Under the pieces are notes generated by a model. The model searched no databases and had not been told where the DNA came from. It saw only the letters and a program-made list of their open reading frames with translations. The position numbers were made by a program, and so were the translations under genes. This document shows, one piece after another, positions 32,351 to 44,451 of a stretch of DNA of 64,000 bases (positions are counted from its first letter, which is position 1; each line of letters opens with the position of its first letter). Source of the stretch: Malania oleifera (taxonomy: Eukaryota > Streptophyta > Magnoliopsida > Santalales > Ximeniaceae); NCBI RefSeq assembly GCF_029873635.1, contig NC_080420.1, positions 33,688,231 to 33,752,230 on the forward strand, read 5' to 3'.

Positions 32351-32554
32351 TTGAATGGGTTTTGGATAAAATCAGATAAAAACAAACGGATCCACATCCA
32401 AATTGGACCTGGTTCATGGGTCAACGGGCTTGGATCCATGGGTTGGATCCAACTGATTTCAGAGTGCCCTTTTTTTTAAAAAAATTTTTATTCCTATTTT
32501 GAATAAATAATGAATACAAAATCAAGAATGATAAAAAAAAACCTACATGTGGTC
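32351..32554. other. end of the Tat-like region, no gene
   Basis: GGATCC-containing text repeated around 32388-32450, then an A/T-rich junction to the next LTR. Confidence 0.35.
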
Positions 32555-33757
32555 TTGTTGTAACGCCCCCGACTCGTCATGTGGGCCTGAGGTGTTACTT
32601 TAGTGACGTTTGTGTACTTGATACCTAATTCCTCATATATGAAACACATATATGCAACGAAAATAAAATACAAATTCCTCAAATTATGTTACCAGAGTTC
32701 TAACTATCTTTATACACAAATATCTCTATTTTCACATAATTACATCTCATAAAACTATACAAAAATAAAATCTCTGTCTATACATACCACCTACATAAAT
32801 TTAAACTACTAACCCGACTCCTCTAGTCTGCTAGACCCAATCCCTAGAATTTCTTGAAAAGATAGTTTGTAAAGTAGGGGTGAGGTGCAACTCAGTAAGG
32901 GAAAAATTAAGTTAATGTCAGTGTGCGACCAGCATACATTTCGTGTATAAAAAATAACCAGTTCATTAAGTAGATAAACACATTTATGAAATCATTCTTA
33001 TTTTACACTCACACACACAATTAACCGAGGATAGAGAAGATTACTCGCCTATACAAGTAGCTTCCCTATGCTCTAATACCATTACTGCTACTAGAACATT
33101 CACCTTTCTCAGCAAGCCCTTGAAGTTATCTTATTAATTATACGCATTCACATAAATTAACAGATATGCATATAACACACTCCTTATGACAAACACGCCA
33201 TTTACTTCCCCATGGCACGGGTTGTGCGGCTCGAAGGCTAGACTAATATCCTGAGAAATCCACCCAGATAATAGTCATCTGTACTCTCTGCTAACATACT
33301 CCATAGGCATGTGTAACTTTAGCTGTTGGTTCGATTGCCCTTACCCAGGGGGATACATTCAACTTACGTAGGCAACTTGGACAAGACCACCTTACACCTC
33401 TCAGCATAGTTGTGGGTGCACATGGCCACATAACAAATCACTAGCAACGGTACCGTGCTCACAATACACTGGTCCTCAGGGTTCCTAAAGTATATTATGC
33501 AATTTAGATAATAAAAATCACCATTTAGAACATCAATTCACATATATTTCCTGTTATTCCAAAAACCTGGCCCCCGGCCACAAAATACAACCTGGCCTAT
33601 AGCCATCAGTTAAAACTCAGCCCTTGGCCGTCATATCAAATCCCTACATTTTTCATAAGCATTTCCAATATTTTTCAAACAATTTCAGTATTTCACAAAT
33701 AGTTTAGTATTTCAAAATTCCAAATCTAGATATACAATAATCCATACCAATTAAATC
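32555..33757 (-). repeat. Gypsy LTR fragment (LTR-C)
   Basis: Begins TGTTGTAACGCCCCCGACTC and carries the U5-R-like series seen in other minus Gypsy LTRs here: CCAGAGTTCTAA, ACTCAGTAAGGGAAA, GGTTGTGCGGCTCGAAGGC, ACGGTACCGTGCTC. Only about 1.2 kb of the expected ~2 kb is present. The promoter and array end is missing where COP-G starts. Confidence 0.6.
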
Positions 33758-35149
33758 TGTTGATTCTATGAGTCCAATCTGGTTTTGATAGTGACAAATT
33801 ACTTGGTATTTAATCTGTGCATTGAGATTATGAACAGGAACAATATTTAGCATGCACGGAAAGATAACAAGTCTTGGAAGCCATGAAGATTAAAGTCTAC
33901 ACATCTTGGCAAAATCCATGGAACTAAAAGAGTTGAAGAATGAAGATGCAAGCGACAAGTTCAAGATCGTCATGGGAATGAATATTTAGAACTGAATGTA
34001 CTCAAATTTCATATGATTTAATTTGAGGCTCAACAAACTCTAGAATGACCTTAGGACTCATGCATTTCATGAACATCATTTGGGGATATTTATGGACTTA
34101 GATATATTTTCAAAACCCAGGAAAATATTTTTAAAAAAGAGCCAAGAAAGAGAGCAAAGCAAAATTTTAAACTAGAAAGAAAAAATTCAGAAAAGGTCAC
34201 TTCTGTAGACTGAACTCAACGTTCAGTCGCCTGAAATTGTAACTTCAGAATACTGAAGATAAGTTTGGTTGTCTGACATTAAGTTCAGTCGCCTGAAGAA
34301 TTTATGGTGAAACACAGAACCTGGCAGAAGCACCTCAGAAGACTGAACTTAGACTTCAGTTGTCTGAACACGATACTTCAGAAGACTGAACCCTAACTTC
34401 AGTCATCTAACCCTGTGTCTAGATTGATTTTTTGAAGCTCTAAGGAACTTCAATCGTCTGGGCCTTTAACCTCAGTTATCTGAACCTGCGGGAAAGTTTT
34501 AAAAATTTAATTTTTAATGAAAGAACACGTGAGCTATTTCTTTGATCCAATGGTTAGGATTGATGCTAAGGGTAAGACACCTATATATTGAATATCTAAA
34601 CCCTAGTACCTAAGAATTTTGAAAGAAGAAGATAAAACAACATCTTTTTGAAAGAGAATTGAGAAACTTGAACATATTGCTATATGTTTGCCTGCACTCC
34701 AGCTCACACTCAACAAGCTTGGGCAAATCAACTCAGAAAAACAAAGGGATTTCATATATATATCTTGATTTCATTTTGGTATTGAGGTTTGGTAAATCGA
34801 TTTGCTCATTAATAGTTATTCTCATAGAGTTCTTCATATAAACTGATTTGCTTGATTGATATATATTTTTCAAAGAACTTCTCATCTCAAAATCTATTGT
34901 TGACATAAGCCGAGAGATTGATCTTGAGTATACTTTCATATAGATTATTTAGATAATATCACTACTTGATAAAGGGTTTCGTCATTGGTTAAATAGTTTT
35001 TGATTTAAGTGTGTATTCAGTTAAAGGATCTATATTTTAGATATATTAAAAAAACTTGATTAAATATCCTTGGTGTTCATAAATATTTTTTTTTGTTGAG
35101 GGATATTCTTTTGGAAAACTTTATATTCAGTTTTTGATCTTTGGAAATC

Positions 35150-35195
<46 letters not shown>

Positions 35196-35956
35196 GATAT
35201 TACAAAGATCGTGTTGTAATTGAATATTTGAGAGAAAGCTTATTGATTTTGATTGTTATAATATTCAAGATAAAGCTTTTGATAAGTTCACATTAGATAT
35301 TTGAACATTTTCGCAAAGTGAACTAGAACCCTAATTTTCTCCAAAGCGTTTAATTATATCATTACTTGGGATTTTTGATAAAAACAGGGAATTGTGTGTT
35401 GAAGCATATTCAATCATTAACAATTGTATCGTTACATACACATTGAGCTTCAAGTTTCATCATATGATTATGTGTTAGGAATTTCAATTTTACTCACTAG
35501 CTTTGTTAGAAACAACATTGAGTGTTTTGCAAATTTGATATTATGTTGTAATCACAGTTCGGGTTGTGAACCGGGTTTGAGAAAAGAGCTGTTTCTCTAG
35601 TAAGCAGTGGAGTAGGAGGAAGCTGTACTTCTTGTATGCAGTGGATGTGGAAGCTCCGTCCCAATTTAAGGAGTAGGGATTATAGTGGAATCGTTGAGTG
35701 GGTTGCTTAAGGAGAGGACATAGGCCGGGTTGGCTGAACCTCATAAAATCATGTTTGCCTTCTCTTTTCCCTTATCTTTTCAATTTCCACAACGCACTTC
35801 TTTACTTATATTGCATGTATGTATGTTGAATAACCTCACACGAACTTGATAAGTAATTTTTTAAATTTAGAAAGAGAGACTAAGAGGTAAATAGGTTTTA
35901 AAGAATTTTAAAATACCTAATTCACCCCCTCTCTTGGGATTACACCTAAATCAACA
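33758..35956 (+). repeat. COP-G 5' LTR
   Basis: 2199 bp from TGTTGATTCTATGAG to ...TTACACCTAAATCAACA, with TGTTGA/TCAACA inverted ends. It contains the TTCAGTCGTCTGAA-type array (34201-34485), a TATA-like CCTATATATTG at 34580, AAACCCTAG, an (AT)n run (35153-35192) and, near the end, CACCCCCTCTCTTGGGAT shared with COP-F. Confidence 0.85.
34201..34485 (+). promoter_or_regulatory. array of ~11 TTCAGTCGTCTGAA-type palindromes (COP-G)
   Basis: Copies occur in both orientations, for example GTTCAGTCGCCTGAAA, CTTCAGTTGTCTGAAC, CTTCAGAAGACTGAAC and CTTCAATCGTCTGGG. It starts about 443 bp into the LTR, close to the position (about 375 bp) where COP-F has a different motif array. It lies upstream of the TATA-like site at 34580. 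Confidence 0.75.
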
Positions 35957-35958
35957 TC

Positions 35959-35970
35959 TGGTATTAGAGC
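35959..35970 (+). other. COP-G primer-binding site
   Basis: TGGTATTAGAGC two bases after the LTR end; initiator tRNA-Met type. Confidence 0.8.
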
Positions 35971-36039
35971 AGGTTTACATAGACTTAAGAGTTCATTTGT
36001 AAAAAGATCACATGACACACATCGGTGTAACTCCATTCG

Positions 36040-37014
36040 GTGAGAGACACTCGCCCACTAGACCACCAATTTTCTAGTGGTGTAAATTACACCTATTGGA
36101 AACGTAGGATGAGCATATACCTGTTAAATGTAGATTGGAAGGTATGGAAAATAGTGACTAAGGGAAATCATGTTCCTATGAAAGTAATTGATAAGGTAAA
36201 TGTACCTAAAATTGAAGATGAGTATACTGAAGAGGGCTGGAAATCAGTGCAAATAAATGCTACTGCAATGAACTTGCTTTTCTGTGCATTAGATGTAAAT
36301 GAATTTAATAGGGTAATGACACGTAACTAGGCTAAAGAAATTTGGAAAAAGTTAGAAGTTACATATGAAGGCACTAAGGAAGTAAAAGACAATAGGATAG
36401 ACATGCTCACCGGTGAATATGAAGCATTTAAGATGACTGCTGATGAATCTATTCAATCCATGTACACTAGATTCACACACATCACAAATTCTTTAAATGC
36501 TCTTGATAAATCTTACCCTACTTATGAGTTGATCAGGAAAATACTCAGGGGACTACCTCCAGTTTGGGAAGCGAAAGCTACAGTAATAGCAGAAGGGAGG
36601 AATCTCAAGGAGATGTCTGTTAACAAACTCATTGGATCGCTCATCACCTATGAGCTTGCAATAAATGAGAGGAAAAATGAGCAAAGCAAAGCAAAGAAAG
36701 CCACAACGCTTAAGGCATCGTCAAAAAACTCTAGTGAAGAAAGTGATTTTGATACAAAAGATGACATGACTTTGCTAACAAAGAAATTCGGGAAGTTCTT
36801 GAAGAAGAATAAGAAGTTCAATAGAAAATTCCGGAACTCAAAATCAGAAAGAGGAGAGTCAAGCATGAAGAAAAAGAAGGAAGATTCACCAACATGCTAC
36901 AACTGCAGAGAGGTTGGACACATCAAGCCTGAGTGTCCCAAACTAATGAAAGCCTCCAAGAAAAAGAAAAAGATGCTAAAAGTCAGTTGGGATACCCGCA
37001 ACACAAGTTGTTGA
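36040..37014 (+). pseudogene. COP-G gag with zinc knuckle
   Basis: Frame 36040-36330 has TYWKRRMSIYLL and NEFNRVMTRN, then a TAG. It resumes at 36331-37014 with EIWKKLEVTYEGT, ESIQSMYTRFTHITNSLNAL, KILRGLPPVWEAKAT and IGSLITYELA. A Lys-rich stretch precedes a good CCHC knuckle, CYNCREVGHIKPEC (about codons 165-178 of the second frame). It ends at a TGA after NTSC. Confidence 0.85.
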
Positions 37015-37169
37015 TAATCTGAATCCAGTGATGACGAGATTGTCAAACTATGTCTAATGACACATGATGACCTTAAGGTACAATCATCATTCTCATCATC
37101 TTCTTATTATTCTAGTGATTTTGAAAATGAGAATGACATGCTTTCATATGATGAACTAAACAAGAATAT

Positions 37170-37600
37170 TTGTACACTATTAAAATGCTTGAGAAGAAAA
37201 CTAAGAAAATCTCTGATTTGAAAAATAAAGTCAAAGAACTTTCAAGTTTAGTTGAACACCAAAATGAATCTCATGCATCTCTTATGAAAGACAAGGATTT
37301 GAAAATTGAGGAGTTAGAAAAGAATTTGATAAATAATTCTGAAATTATCTATAAATTTATTGAAGGACAAAATAATTTTGAAAAACTCCTTGGAGCTCAA
37401 AGAAATTCTCTAGAAAAGGAATGTGTTGGTTTTAATGGGAAGGAAAATCTAAAACAAAGACATTTTACATGGGATATTTTGTAAGAGAGTCAAAATCATA
37501 TGTTCCATTTAAAGACTATCATAAAAATATTACATGTTTTAAATGTAAGAGGCCGAGTCGCATAAAATTTGACTGTCCTTTCAAAAACAAAGATTTCAAA
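37170..37600 (+). pseudogene. COP-G gag-pol linker: coiled coil and second zinc knuckle
   Basis: Frame 37170-37484 is a heptad-rich coiled coil (KTKKISDLKNKVKELSSLVE, LKIEELEKNLI). A shifted frame to about 37580 reads TCFKCKRPSRIKFDCPF, a second, decayed knuckle whose expected Gly-His is Ser-Arg. The same layout is in COP-F. Confidence 0.7.
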
Positions 37601-37694
37601 ATTAAGAAAGTCTAAAAAGTCAAAGGAGAATCTAATACTAACCCCCATGGACCCAAGAAAATCTGGGTACCAAAAGTAGTTATCTGATTGTGTC

Positions 37695-39052
37695 TTGCAA
37701 ATATGCTTAAGATCATCTTCCTCAAACGACAGATGGTATATGGTTAGCAGATGTTCACGTCACATGACCAGGGATAAAGCAAAGTTCACATCCATCACAC
37801 CCAAGGATGAAGGATTTGTCACTTTTGGGGATAATGCTAAGGGAAGGATCACAGGTGTAGGTAAAGTTGATAAGGATTCATCATTAATTATCGATGATGT
37901 TTTACTGGTTGATGGTTTAAAGCACAACTTATTGAGTATAATCCAACTGTGTGATAAGGGTTACAAATTGTCCTTTGAACATGACAAGTGCATTGTTGAA
38001 CACAAAACTGATAATAAGATACTATTCACTACGGAATGTCATGAAAACGTTTACACCACCAGTTTTGATAACTTAACCTTACAGAGTGTGACATGCTTCT
38101 CTGCTATGAATGAAATTAGTTGGATTTGGCATAGGAGACTAGGACAAGCAAACATGGACCTAATTTCTAAACTAGTTAAGGGAGACTTAGTAAAGGGATT
38201 GCCTAAGACAAAATTCATCAAAGGTAAAATTTGTGAGGCTTGTCAACTAGGAAAACAAGCAAGAACAAGCTTTAAGAAGAAAGAAATCTCCACTACTAGG
38301 TTACTTCAAATGCTACACTTAGATTTATTTGGTCCAAACCCAATTCAGAGCTTAGGATGAAAATCATATGCATTCGTCATAGTTGATGATTTTTCAAGAT
38401 ATACATGGGTACTATTCTTAGGTCACAAAGATGAAGCGTGTGAACAATTCATAAACCTGTGCAAGAAAATCAAAAATGAAAAGGGATATACTATCACTAA
38501 AATTTGAAGTGATAGGGGTAGAGAATTTAAAAATCAAAGCATGAAATATTACTGCAATTCATTAGGAATAACTCATAATTTTTTGGCTCCTAGAATACCA
38601 CAGCAGAATGGTGTAGTTAAAGGAAGAATAGGTCTATACAAGAAATGGCTAGAACTACGCTTAACGAACATAAATTACCCAAGTATTTCCGGGCTGAGGC
38701 AGTGAATACCGCCTGCTATGTTCTAAATAGAGTTTTGATTAGACCATCTCTAAATAAGACTCAATACGAATTATGGAATGGCCATAGACCAAACATATCA
38801 TATTTTCATGTCTTTGGCTGTAAATGTTTTGTGCTTAGAGACAACGAACATCTAGGAAAGTTTGATGTGAAATCAAATGAAGGTATTTTCCTAGGGTATG
38901 CCTTAGATAGTAAAGCCTACAGAGTATACAACAAACGAACATTAACCGTTGTAGAATCCATCAATGTAGTGTTCGATGAGTCAAATCCCTTCTCAAAAAG
39001 AACTGATGAAGATGAAATTAAGATAAATAAGGAATTTGGAACTATCCATTAA
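37695..39052 (+). pseudogene. COP-G protease, pre-integrase and integrase
   Basis: Frame 37695-38360: RWYMVSRCSRHMTRD stands where DSGCS is expected, so the protease Asp is lost. Then NLLSIIQLCDKGY, WIWHRRLGQANM and CEACQLGKQAR, and LHLDLFGP with the first integrase Asp. Stops at 38358 and in KI*SDRGREF follow; PQQNGVVKG lacks the final Glu. After a frame change, 38645-39052 has LPKYFRAEAVNTACYVLNR, FHVFGCKCFVLRDNEHLGKF and FLGYALDSKAYRVYNKRT. Confidence 0.85.
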
Positions 39053-40140
39053 AGATGATTCAGGAAAGAAAAGGGAAACTAAAGAACCATTTGCTGAAAC
39101 TAATCAAATTAAAAATGAGGTTAATGAACCACCTAGAGAATGGAAGTACATAAAGAATCATCCCATTGATCAAATAATAGGTGAACCATTACGTGGAGTA
39201 GCCACACGATCTTCACTTAGGAATATGATTAGTCATTTTGCCTTTCTATCTTAAGAAGAACCTAGGAATGTGAGTGAAACAATTGAGGATGAATCATGGG
39301 TGTTGTTTATGCAAGAAGAGTTAAACCAGTTTGAGAGAAACAAAGTATGGACAATAGTTCCTAGACCTGAGGAAAAGACAATCATTGGAACAAAATGGAA
39401 TTATAAGAACAAGAAAGATGAACATCAGATAGTTGTTAGAAATAATGCTAGACTAGTAGCTCAGAGATATAACCAGAAAGAAGGAATAGATTTTGAAGAA
39501 ACCTTTGCACCTGTAGCTAGAATGGAAGCCCCTCAAATGCTTTTAGCCTATGCTACTTATAAGGATTTCAAGCTATATCAAATGGTTGTCAAGAGCGCAT
39601 TTTTAAATGGCTACATAAGTGAAGAAGTATATGTAGAACAACCCCCACGCTTTGAAAATCATAAGAATCCAGATCTCGTTTATAAATTAACAAAAGCCCT
39701 GTACGGTTTAAAGTAAACTCCTAGAGCTTGGTATGAAAGGTTAAGCGGTTTTCTATTAGAAAATGGATTTATCAGAGGAAGGATAGATACAACTCTGTTC
39801 ATAAAGTCTAAGAAAGATGACTTGATCCTAGTTCAAGTATACGTAGGTGACATCATATTTGGAGCCACAGATAAAGACTTGTGTAATGAGTTTGCTAGCA
39901 CTATGCAAAATGAATTTGAGATGAGCATGATGGGTGAACTAAATTTCTTCTTAAGACTTCAGAACAAACAAGTGAAACATGGAATATTTATAAATCAATC
40001 AAAGTATATTAGAGATTTACTCAAAAATTTTAATATGGAAGATGGAAAAATACTAGGAACACCTATGAGCGCTTCATTAAAATTAGACAAAGATGAACAA
40101 GGTATACTAGTAGATGTCAAGCTATATCGTGGAATGATTT
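39036..40140 (+). pseudogene. COP-G reverse transcriptase
   Basis: Frames 39036-39254, 39270-39716 and 39822-40142 are separated by single stops. Motifs: [83 protein letters not shown], and VQVYVGDIIFG. The last should read YVDD: the first catalytic Asp of the pair is Gly, which would abolish polymerase activity. Ends at KLYRGMI, where Gypsy sequence begins. Confidence 0.88.
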
Positions 40141-42008
40141 AGCTGGGTTGCCTCCTGATCGTGAAATTGAATTTTTTATTAACGTATTTCCAGGGATGAC
40201 ACCAATCTCCAAGGATCTTTACAGAATGGCTCTGGTAGAGTTGAAGGAATTAAAGGAGCAATTGCAGGAATTATTGGATAAGGAGTTCATCAGACCCAGT
40301 GTGTCACCTAGGGGCACACTAGTTTTTTTGTTAAAGAGAAGGACGGGTTGATGAGGATGTGTATCAACTATCAAGAAATAAATAAAGTGACGATTAATAA
40401 TAAATACCCACTACCCCGAATTGATGTTCTGTTTGACCAACTCTAGGGAACACATGTCTATTCTAAGATCGATCTTCGATCTGGGTATCATCAAGTGAAA
40501 GTCGAATTAGAGGATGTTTCAAAGACTGCTTTCCAAACTAGGTATGGCCACTATGAGTTCTTGATTATGCATTTCGGATTAACTAATGCTCCTGCTGCAT
40601 TTATGGACCTGATGAATAGGGTCTTCCATGAATATCTGGATCGGTTTGTGGTGGTATTCATAGATGATATTCTGGTTTATTCAAGGATTCTCGAGGAGCA
40701 CGAAAATCATTTGAGGCCAGTACTTCAGTTGCAAAGGGAAAAGAAGTTTTATGCTAAATTCAGGAAATGTGAATTCTAGTTGGAAAAAGTTGCATTCCTT
40801 GGACATGTGATATCAAGGGATGGTGTTTCGGTAGATTCAAGTAAGATAGAAGTGGTAGTGGATTGGGTGAGATCGAAGAATATTCAGGAAGTTAGAAGTT
40901 TCCTGGGTTTGACAAGGTATTACCGGCGATTCATGGAAAGATTTTCTAAACTATTGAAGTTTGACACGGTTGAAGAAGAAAAATGTGAAGTTTGAAAGGA
41001 CTGATGATTGTGAATGAAGCTTTCAGCAATTGAAACAATGACTCATCACTGCTCCGATTTTGACTATTCCACAGAAGATGATGTGTTTGTGATTTATAGT
41101 GACGCGTCTCAGAAAGGGCTGGGGCGTGTCTTGAGGCAACAGGTAAAAGTGGTGGCTTATGCTTCTCGGCAACTCAAGGAACACGAGAAGAACTACCCCA
41201 CACATGATTTGAAGTTTGCGGTAGTGGTATACATGTTAAAAATCTAGAGGCATTACCTGTATGGTGGAAGGTGTGAAATTTTTACTGATCATAAAAGTAT
41301 GAAGTACTTTTTCACGTAGAAGGAACTGAATATGAGGCAGAGGAGATGGTTGGATTTGATAAAGGACTACAATTGTATCATTAGTTACTACCCAGGGGAA
41401 GGTAATGTGGTAGCTGATGTCTTGAGCCGAAAGTCAGGGAGTGCATTAGTATTAGCAACGGTAACCCAACATCAAATCAAAATGGATCTAAAAAGTCTTG
41501 GTGTGTAATTAGTGGAGGGAATTCACCAGGAATTCATTGCTAATCTAGTAATCCAACTAACCTTACTGGAGAGGATTAAAACTGCTTAGATGAAAGATAC
41601 ATAGCTAGTAAAGATAATGGATAAAGTGCAGAGTGGACTAAGAGCATATTTTAATACCTTAGATGATGGGGCCTTGAGGTTTCACACCAGATTATGCATA
41701 CTTGATGATGTTGAGATAAAAAGAACTATTTTGGATTAGGCACATCATTCTCTGTATACAATGCATCCAGGAAGCCCTAAAATAAATCGGGATCTGCGGG
41801 AATCCTTTTGGTGGAGTAATATGAAAAGAGAAATTGTCTAATACATAGAGCAGTGCTTGACAGGTCAGTAGGCAAAGGCTGAGCATCAGAGATCGACAAG
41901 ACTATTGCAACCACTTCACATTCCTGAATGGAAGTGGGAACACATTTTCATGGACTTCGTCATGGGGTTGCCACAAGCTTTGCATGGGCAAAAATCCATT
42001 TGGGTAGT
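40133..42008 (+). pseudogene. GYP-X: Gypsy RT, RNase H and integrase start
   Basis: Plus-strand chromovirus pol lacking gag, protease and both LTRs. [11 protein letters not shown] at 40148, [20 protein letters not shown], a frameshift near 40345, [40 protein letters not shown] (catalytic pair intact), [25 protein letters not shown]. RNase [55 protein letters not shown]. Integrase: HHSLYTMHPG and QCLTGQ (second zinc Cys lost), then IFMDFVMGLP, cut off at 42008 by the GYP-D LTR. Many stops. Confidence 0.88.
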
Positions 42009-42104
42009 TGTAGAAACCCAAACTCGAAAAATAAAAGAAAATAAATAAGGAAGAGAGAAATAAAGGAAAAGAAAGGAAAAGAAGGAAATTGGTTTGGCAG
42101 GACC

Positions 42105-42184
42105 TAAATCGTCGACGGTTTCATTGAGCTGGGGAAAAACTGTAGACGGTTTTGTCAAGCCCAGAAAAATCGTTGACGGTTTTC
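42105..42184 (+). promoter_or_regulatory. three-copy CGTCGACGGTTT array (GYP-D)
   Basis: AAATCGTCGACGGTTT, AACTGTAGACGGTTTT and AAATCGTTGACGGTTT at about 30-bp spacing, about 100 bp from the LTR start, the same region as the arrays in GYP-A, LTR-B and GYP-E. Confidence 0.65.
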
Positions 42185-42244
42185 TTATGAGCCTGCTTAC
42201 TTATGGGCTAAGTTATGCTTTTTTTTTTCATCACTCTCATATCC

Positions 42245-42276
42245 TCTCTCTCTCTCTCCAACCTAGGGTTTTGGAA

Positions 42277-42326
<50 letters not shown>
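42245..42326. repeat. (CT)n microsatellite in GYP-D leader
   Basis: Two CT runs separated by ~22 bases. Comparable GA/CT runs lie just downstream of the promoter in GYP-E and GYP-H. Confidence 0.9.
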
Positions 42327-42330
<4 letters not shown>

Positions 42331-44047
42331 AAGCTTCCTAGATCGTCTTCGGGTGCTCTTCAATCCTCTCTCCTTCCTCCTAACACATAGGCTAACGATC
42401 CTTGGTAGATTCGATCAGATAGGGTTTTCGTGGTTTCGAAGGTTTTAGACATTTTCTTTAGGAACAGGTAAGGGGATTATATTATGTCACTTAATTTTGT
42501 AAATTTCACCGATTAAAATGTAGTATATGTTTATATACATATGATTACGACTTTTACTTTCAATCCAACTGTTCAAACTGAGGTTTTCGAGCCTAGGGTT
42601 TGGTTAATAGATGTTATTTTCGAAACCAACCAATTAAATTTGAATGTGAGATTACTGAACTAAAGTATTGTATTTTTCGAACGTTTTGACTGATTAAAAT
42701 TATTGATTTCGAATTGTGATGCTCGTTTTATAAAGAACCAAAATGAGTTGGGTTAGTTATCTCCATTTTTCCTTTATATATATATATATATATACATATA
42801 TATTCTTAGTTAAACAAAAACAGTGGACATGATTAAACCTGTATTTTTAATAAAGCAGATATTTAGTATGATATGACATGTTTTCAGTAGATAATATAAT
42901 TATGATTTGTCATATGAATATTGTGTGGCATGAGAACAGTTTAAAGTGGCATAAGTGAATAGGATATTTATACAGTATGATACAGTGTATGATGTGCCGA
43001 CTATAAGCTATGTGATGATGTGCTGGCTATAAGTCGAGTTATGATGTGCTACCTATACGCCAAGAATGATCTGCCGATTTTATACCATGATAAGAAATGA
43101 CAGAACTATGAACATCATATGTTTTATACAGTGATATAAAAACGAATTATGATTTCAGTATTATTATGTAAATTGCCATATATGATTTAAGAACCCTGTG
43201 GAATCAGATGTTATGTTATGAGCACAGTACCATAACTATTTGTTGGCAGTGAGTGTAATCACATGGGGATAGAAGTGTGATGCGAGATAGTTGATTGGTG
43301 ACCTGGGTATAGTACTATCCCGGGGTAATTTAGGGGACCCCTCCCAATGCAATTATGAGTTTGGGGTAGGCACAATCGTACTCACTACCTTTTTCTAACT
43401 CAGCTATGGTATGCCAGGTAACATGTCGTGTGAGTATGTGAAAGCATGACGATGCTAGTTCAGCAGTTCAAGTTGTATCTTTTATACATATATGGGCAAA
43501 TTTATTATTTATGGGCTATATTGAGCTGATAGTACATTATTCAGAACTTATGTATTTTCAGTATTACAGATCAGTATGGTGTAAATGTCATTTCATATAC
43601 AATTAAATAATGGAAGTTTTATATTCACATGGGAACTTATGCTAGCCGCACACTGATAATAATATAATCCGTCTTACTGAGAAGTGTCTCACTTGCTTTA
43701 TACAAATCATTTTCAGGTCCTACAGAAAATAGAGCCTAGCGTACTACCGGGTTGGGATTAGACAATTAATAGTGATTGTTAGAGCTGGTGAAACATTAGA
43801 TAGAATTTTTGTTTTTTTTTGGGTTGTAATATCATGATATGGAATTATGCATGTATTTGGGAACAGTTAGAACTCTGGTAAAGTGTTTTGATGTTTTAGC
43901 ATCTTCTGCTATATGACTTTTAATTTCAATAATGACAGGTGCACCCAGGATTCCCTGGTTAGGGCGAGTTGCAGTATTTATGGTATCAGAGGGTTTATAT
44001 GTTTTATCTAGCACTCCGAGCCCACGTGGCTGGTCGGGCATTACAAG

Positions 44048-44060
44048 TGGTATTAGAGCC
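44048..44060 (+). other. GYP-D primer-binding site
   Basis: TGGTATTAGAGCC two bases after the LTR; initiator tRNA-Met type. Confidence 0.8.
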
Positions 44061-44451
44061 TAGGTTGCTAGGCTCTGAAGACTATGTCAACTGATCTTAC
44101 CAGAGTATAGGTTCAAGTAGGACGAGGATAGGAATGGGTAGAGTACGAATTTTTAGTTTTGCTTTATAAGTTTGGAGGTAGAAATCCCTTTACGGACTTT
44201 TGTGTTTTTTTGAATCAGTCGACAGGTTCAGAAAATCACGACAATCTATTGATGATTTTTTTTTTCTTGCGGTGCGGCAAGAACTTGAAAACTAGAATGG
44301 GAATATGAAATTGGCAGAGTATGTGGTAAATTAGGGGAAAAGATTTAGGTCGGTATTTGGAATTTATTTAAAGTGAGTATTTTAGTGTAATAATTGCACC
44401 AGACATGTTAGGATAATAGAATTCTAAAATCATCTTGGTTATCTCTTTAGG
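44061..44451 (+). other. GYP-D leader between primer-binding site and gag
   Basis: Untranslated leader with no open frame of note. Confidence 0.55.

Larger units (their letters stand above)
33758..40140 (+). mobile_element. COP-G: long-LTR Copia lacking its 3' end
   Basis: Plus-strand Copia with a 2.2-kb 5' LTR, primer-binding site, gag, protease, integrase and RT. The text stops at KLYRGMI in the RT/RNase H linker and continues as Gypsy RT (GYP-X). Protein and LTR edges match COP-F closely, so the two belong to one family. Many stops. The RT catalytic site is changed. Confidence 0.85.
42009..44045 (+). repeat. GYP-D 5' LTR
   Basis: 2037 bp from TGTAGAAACCCAAACTCG to ...GGTCGGGCATTACA, inserted in the GYP-X integrase after GTAGT. 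It holds a three-copy CGTCGACGGTTT array (42105-42184), (CT)n runs (42245-42326), an (AT)n run near 42777, the landmark GAACCCTGTGGAATC near 43191 and ACTGAGAAGTGTCTCAC near 43676. Confidence 0.8.
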
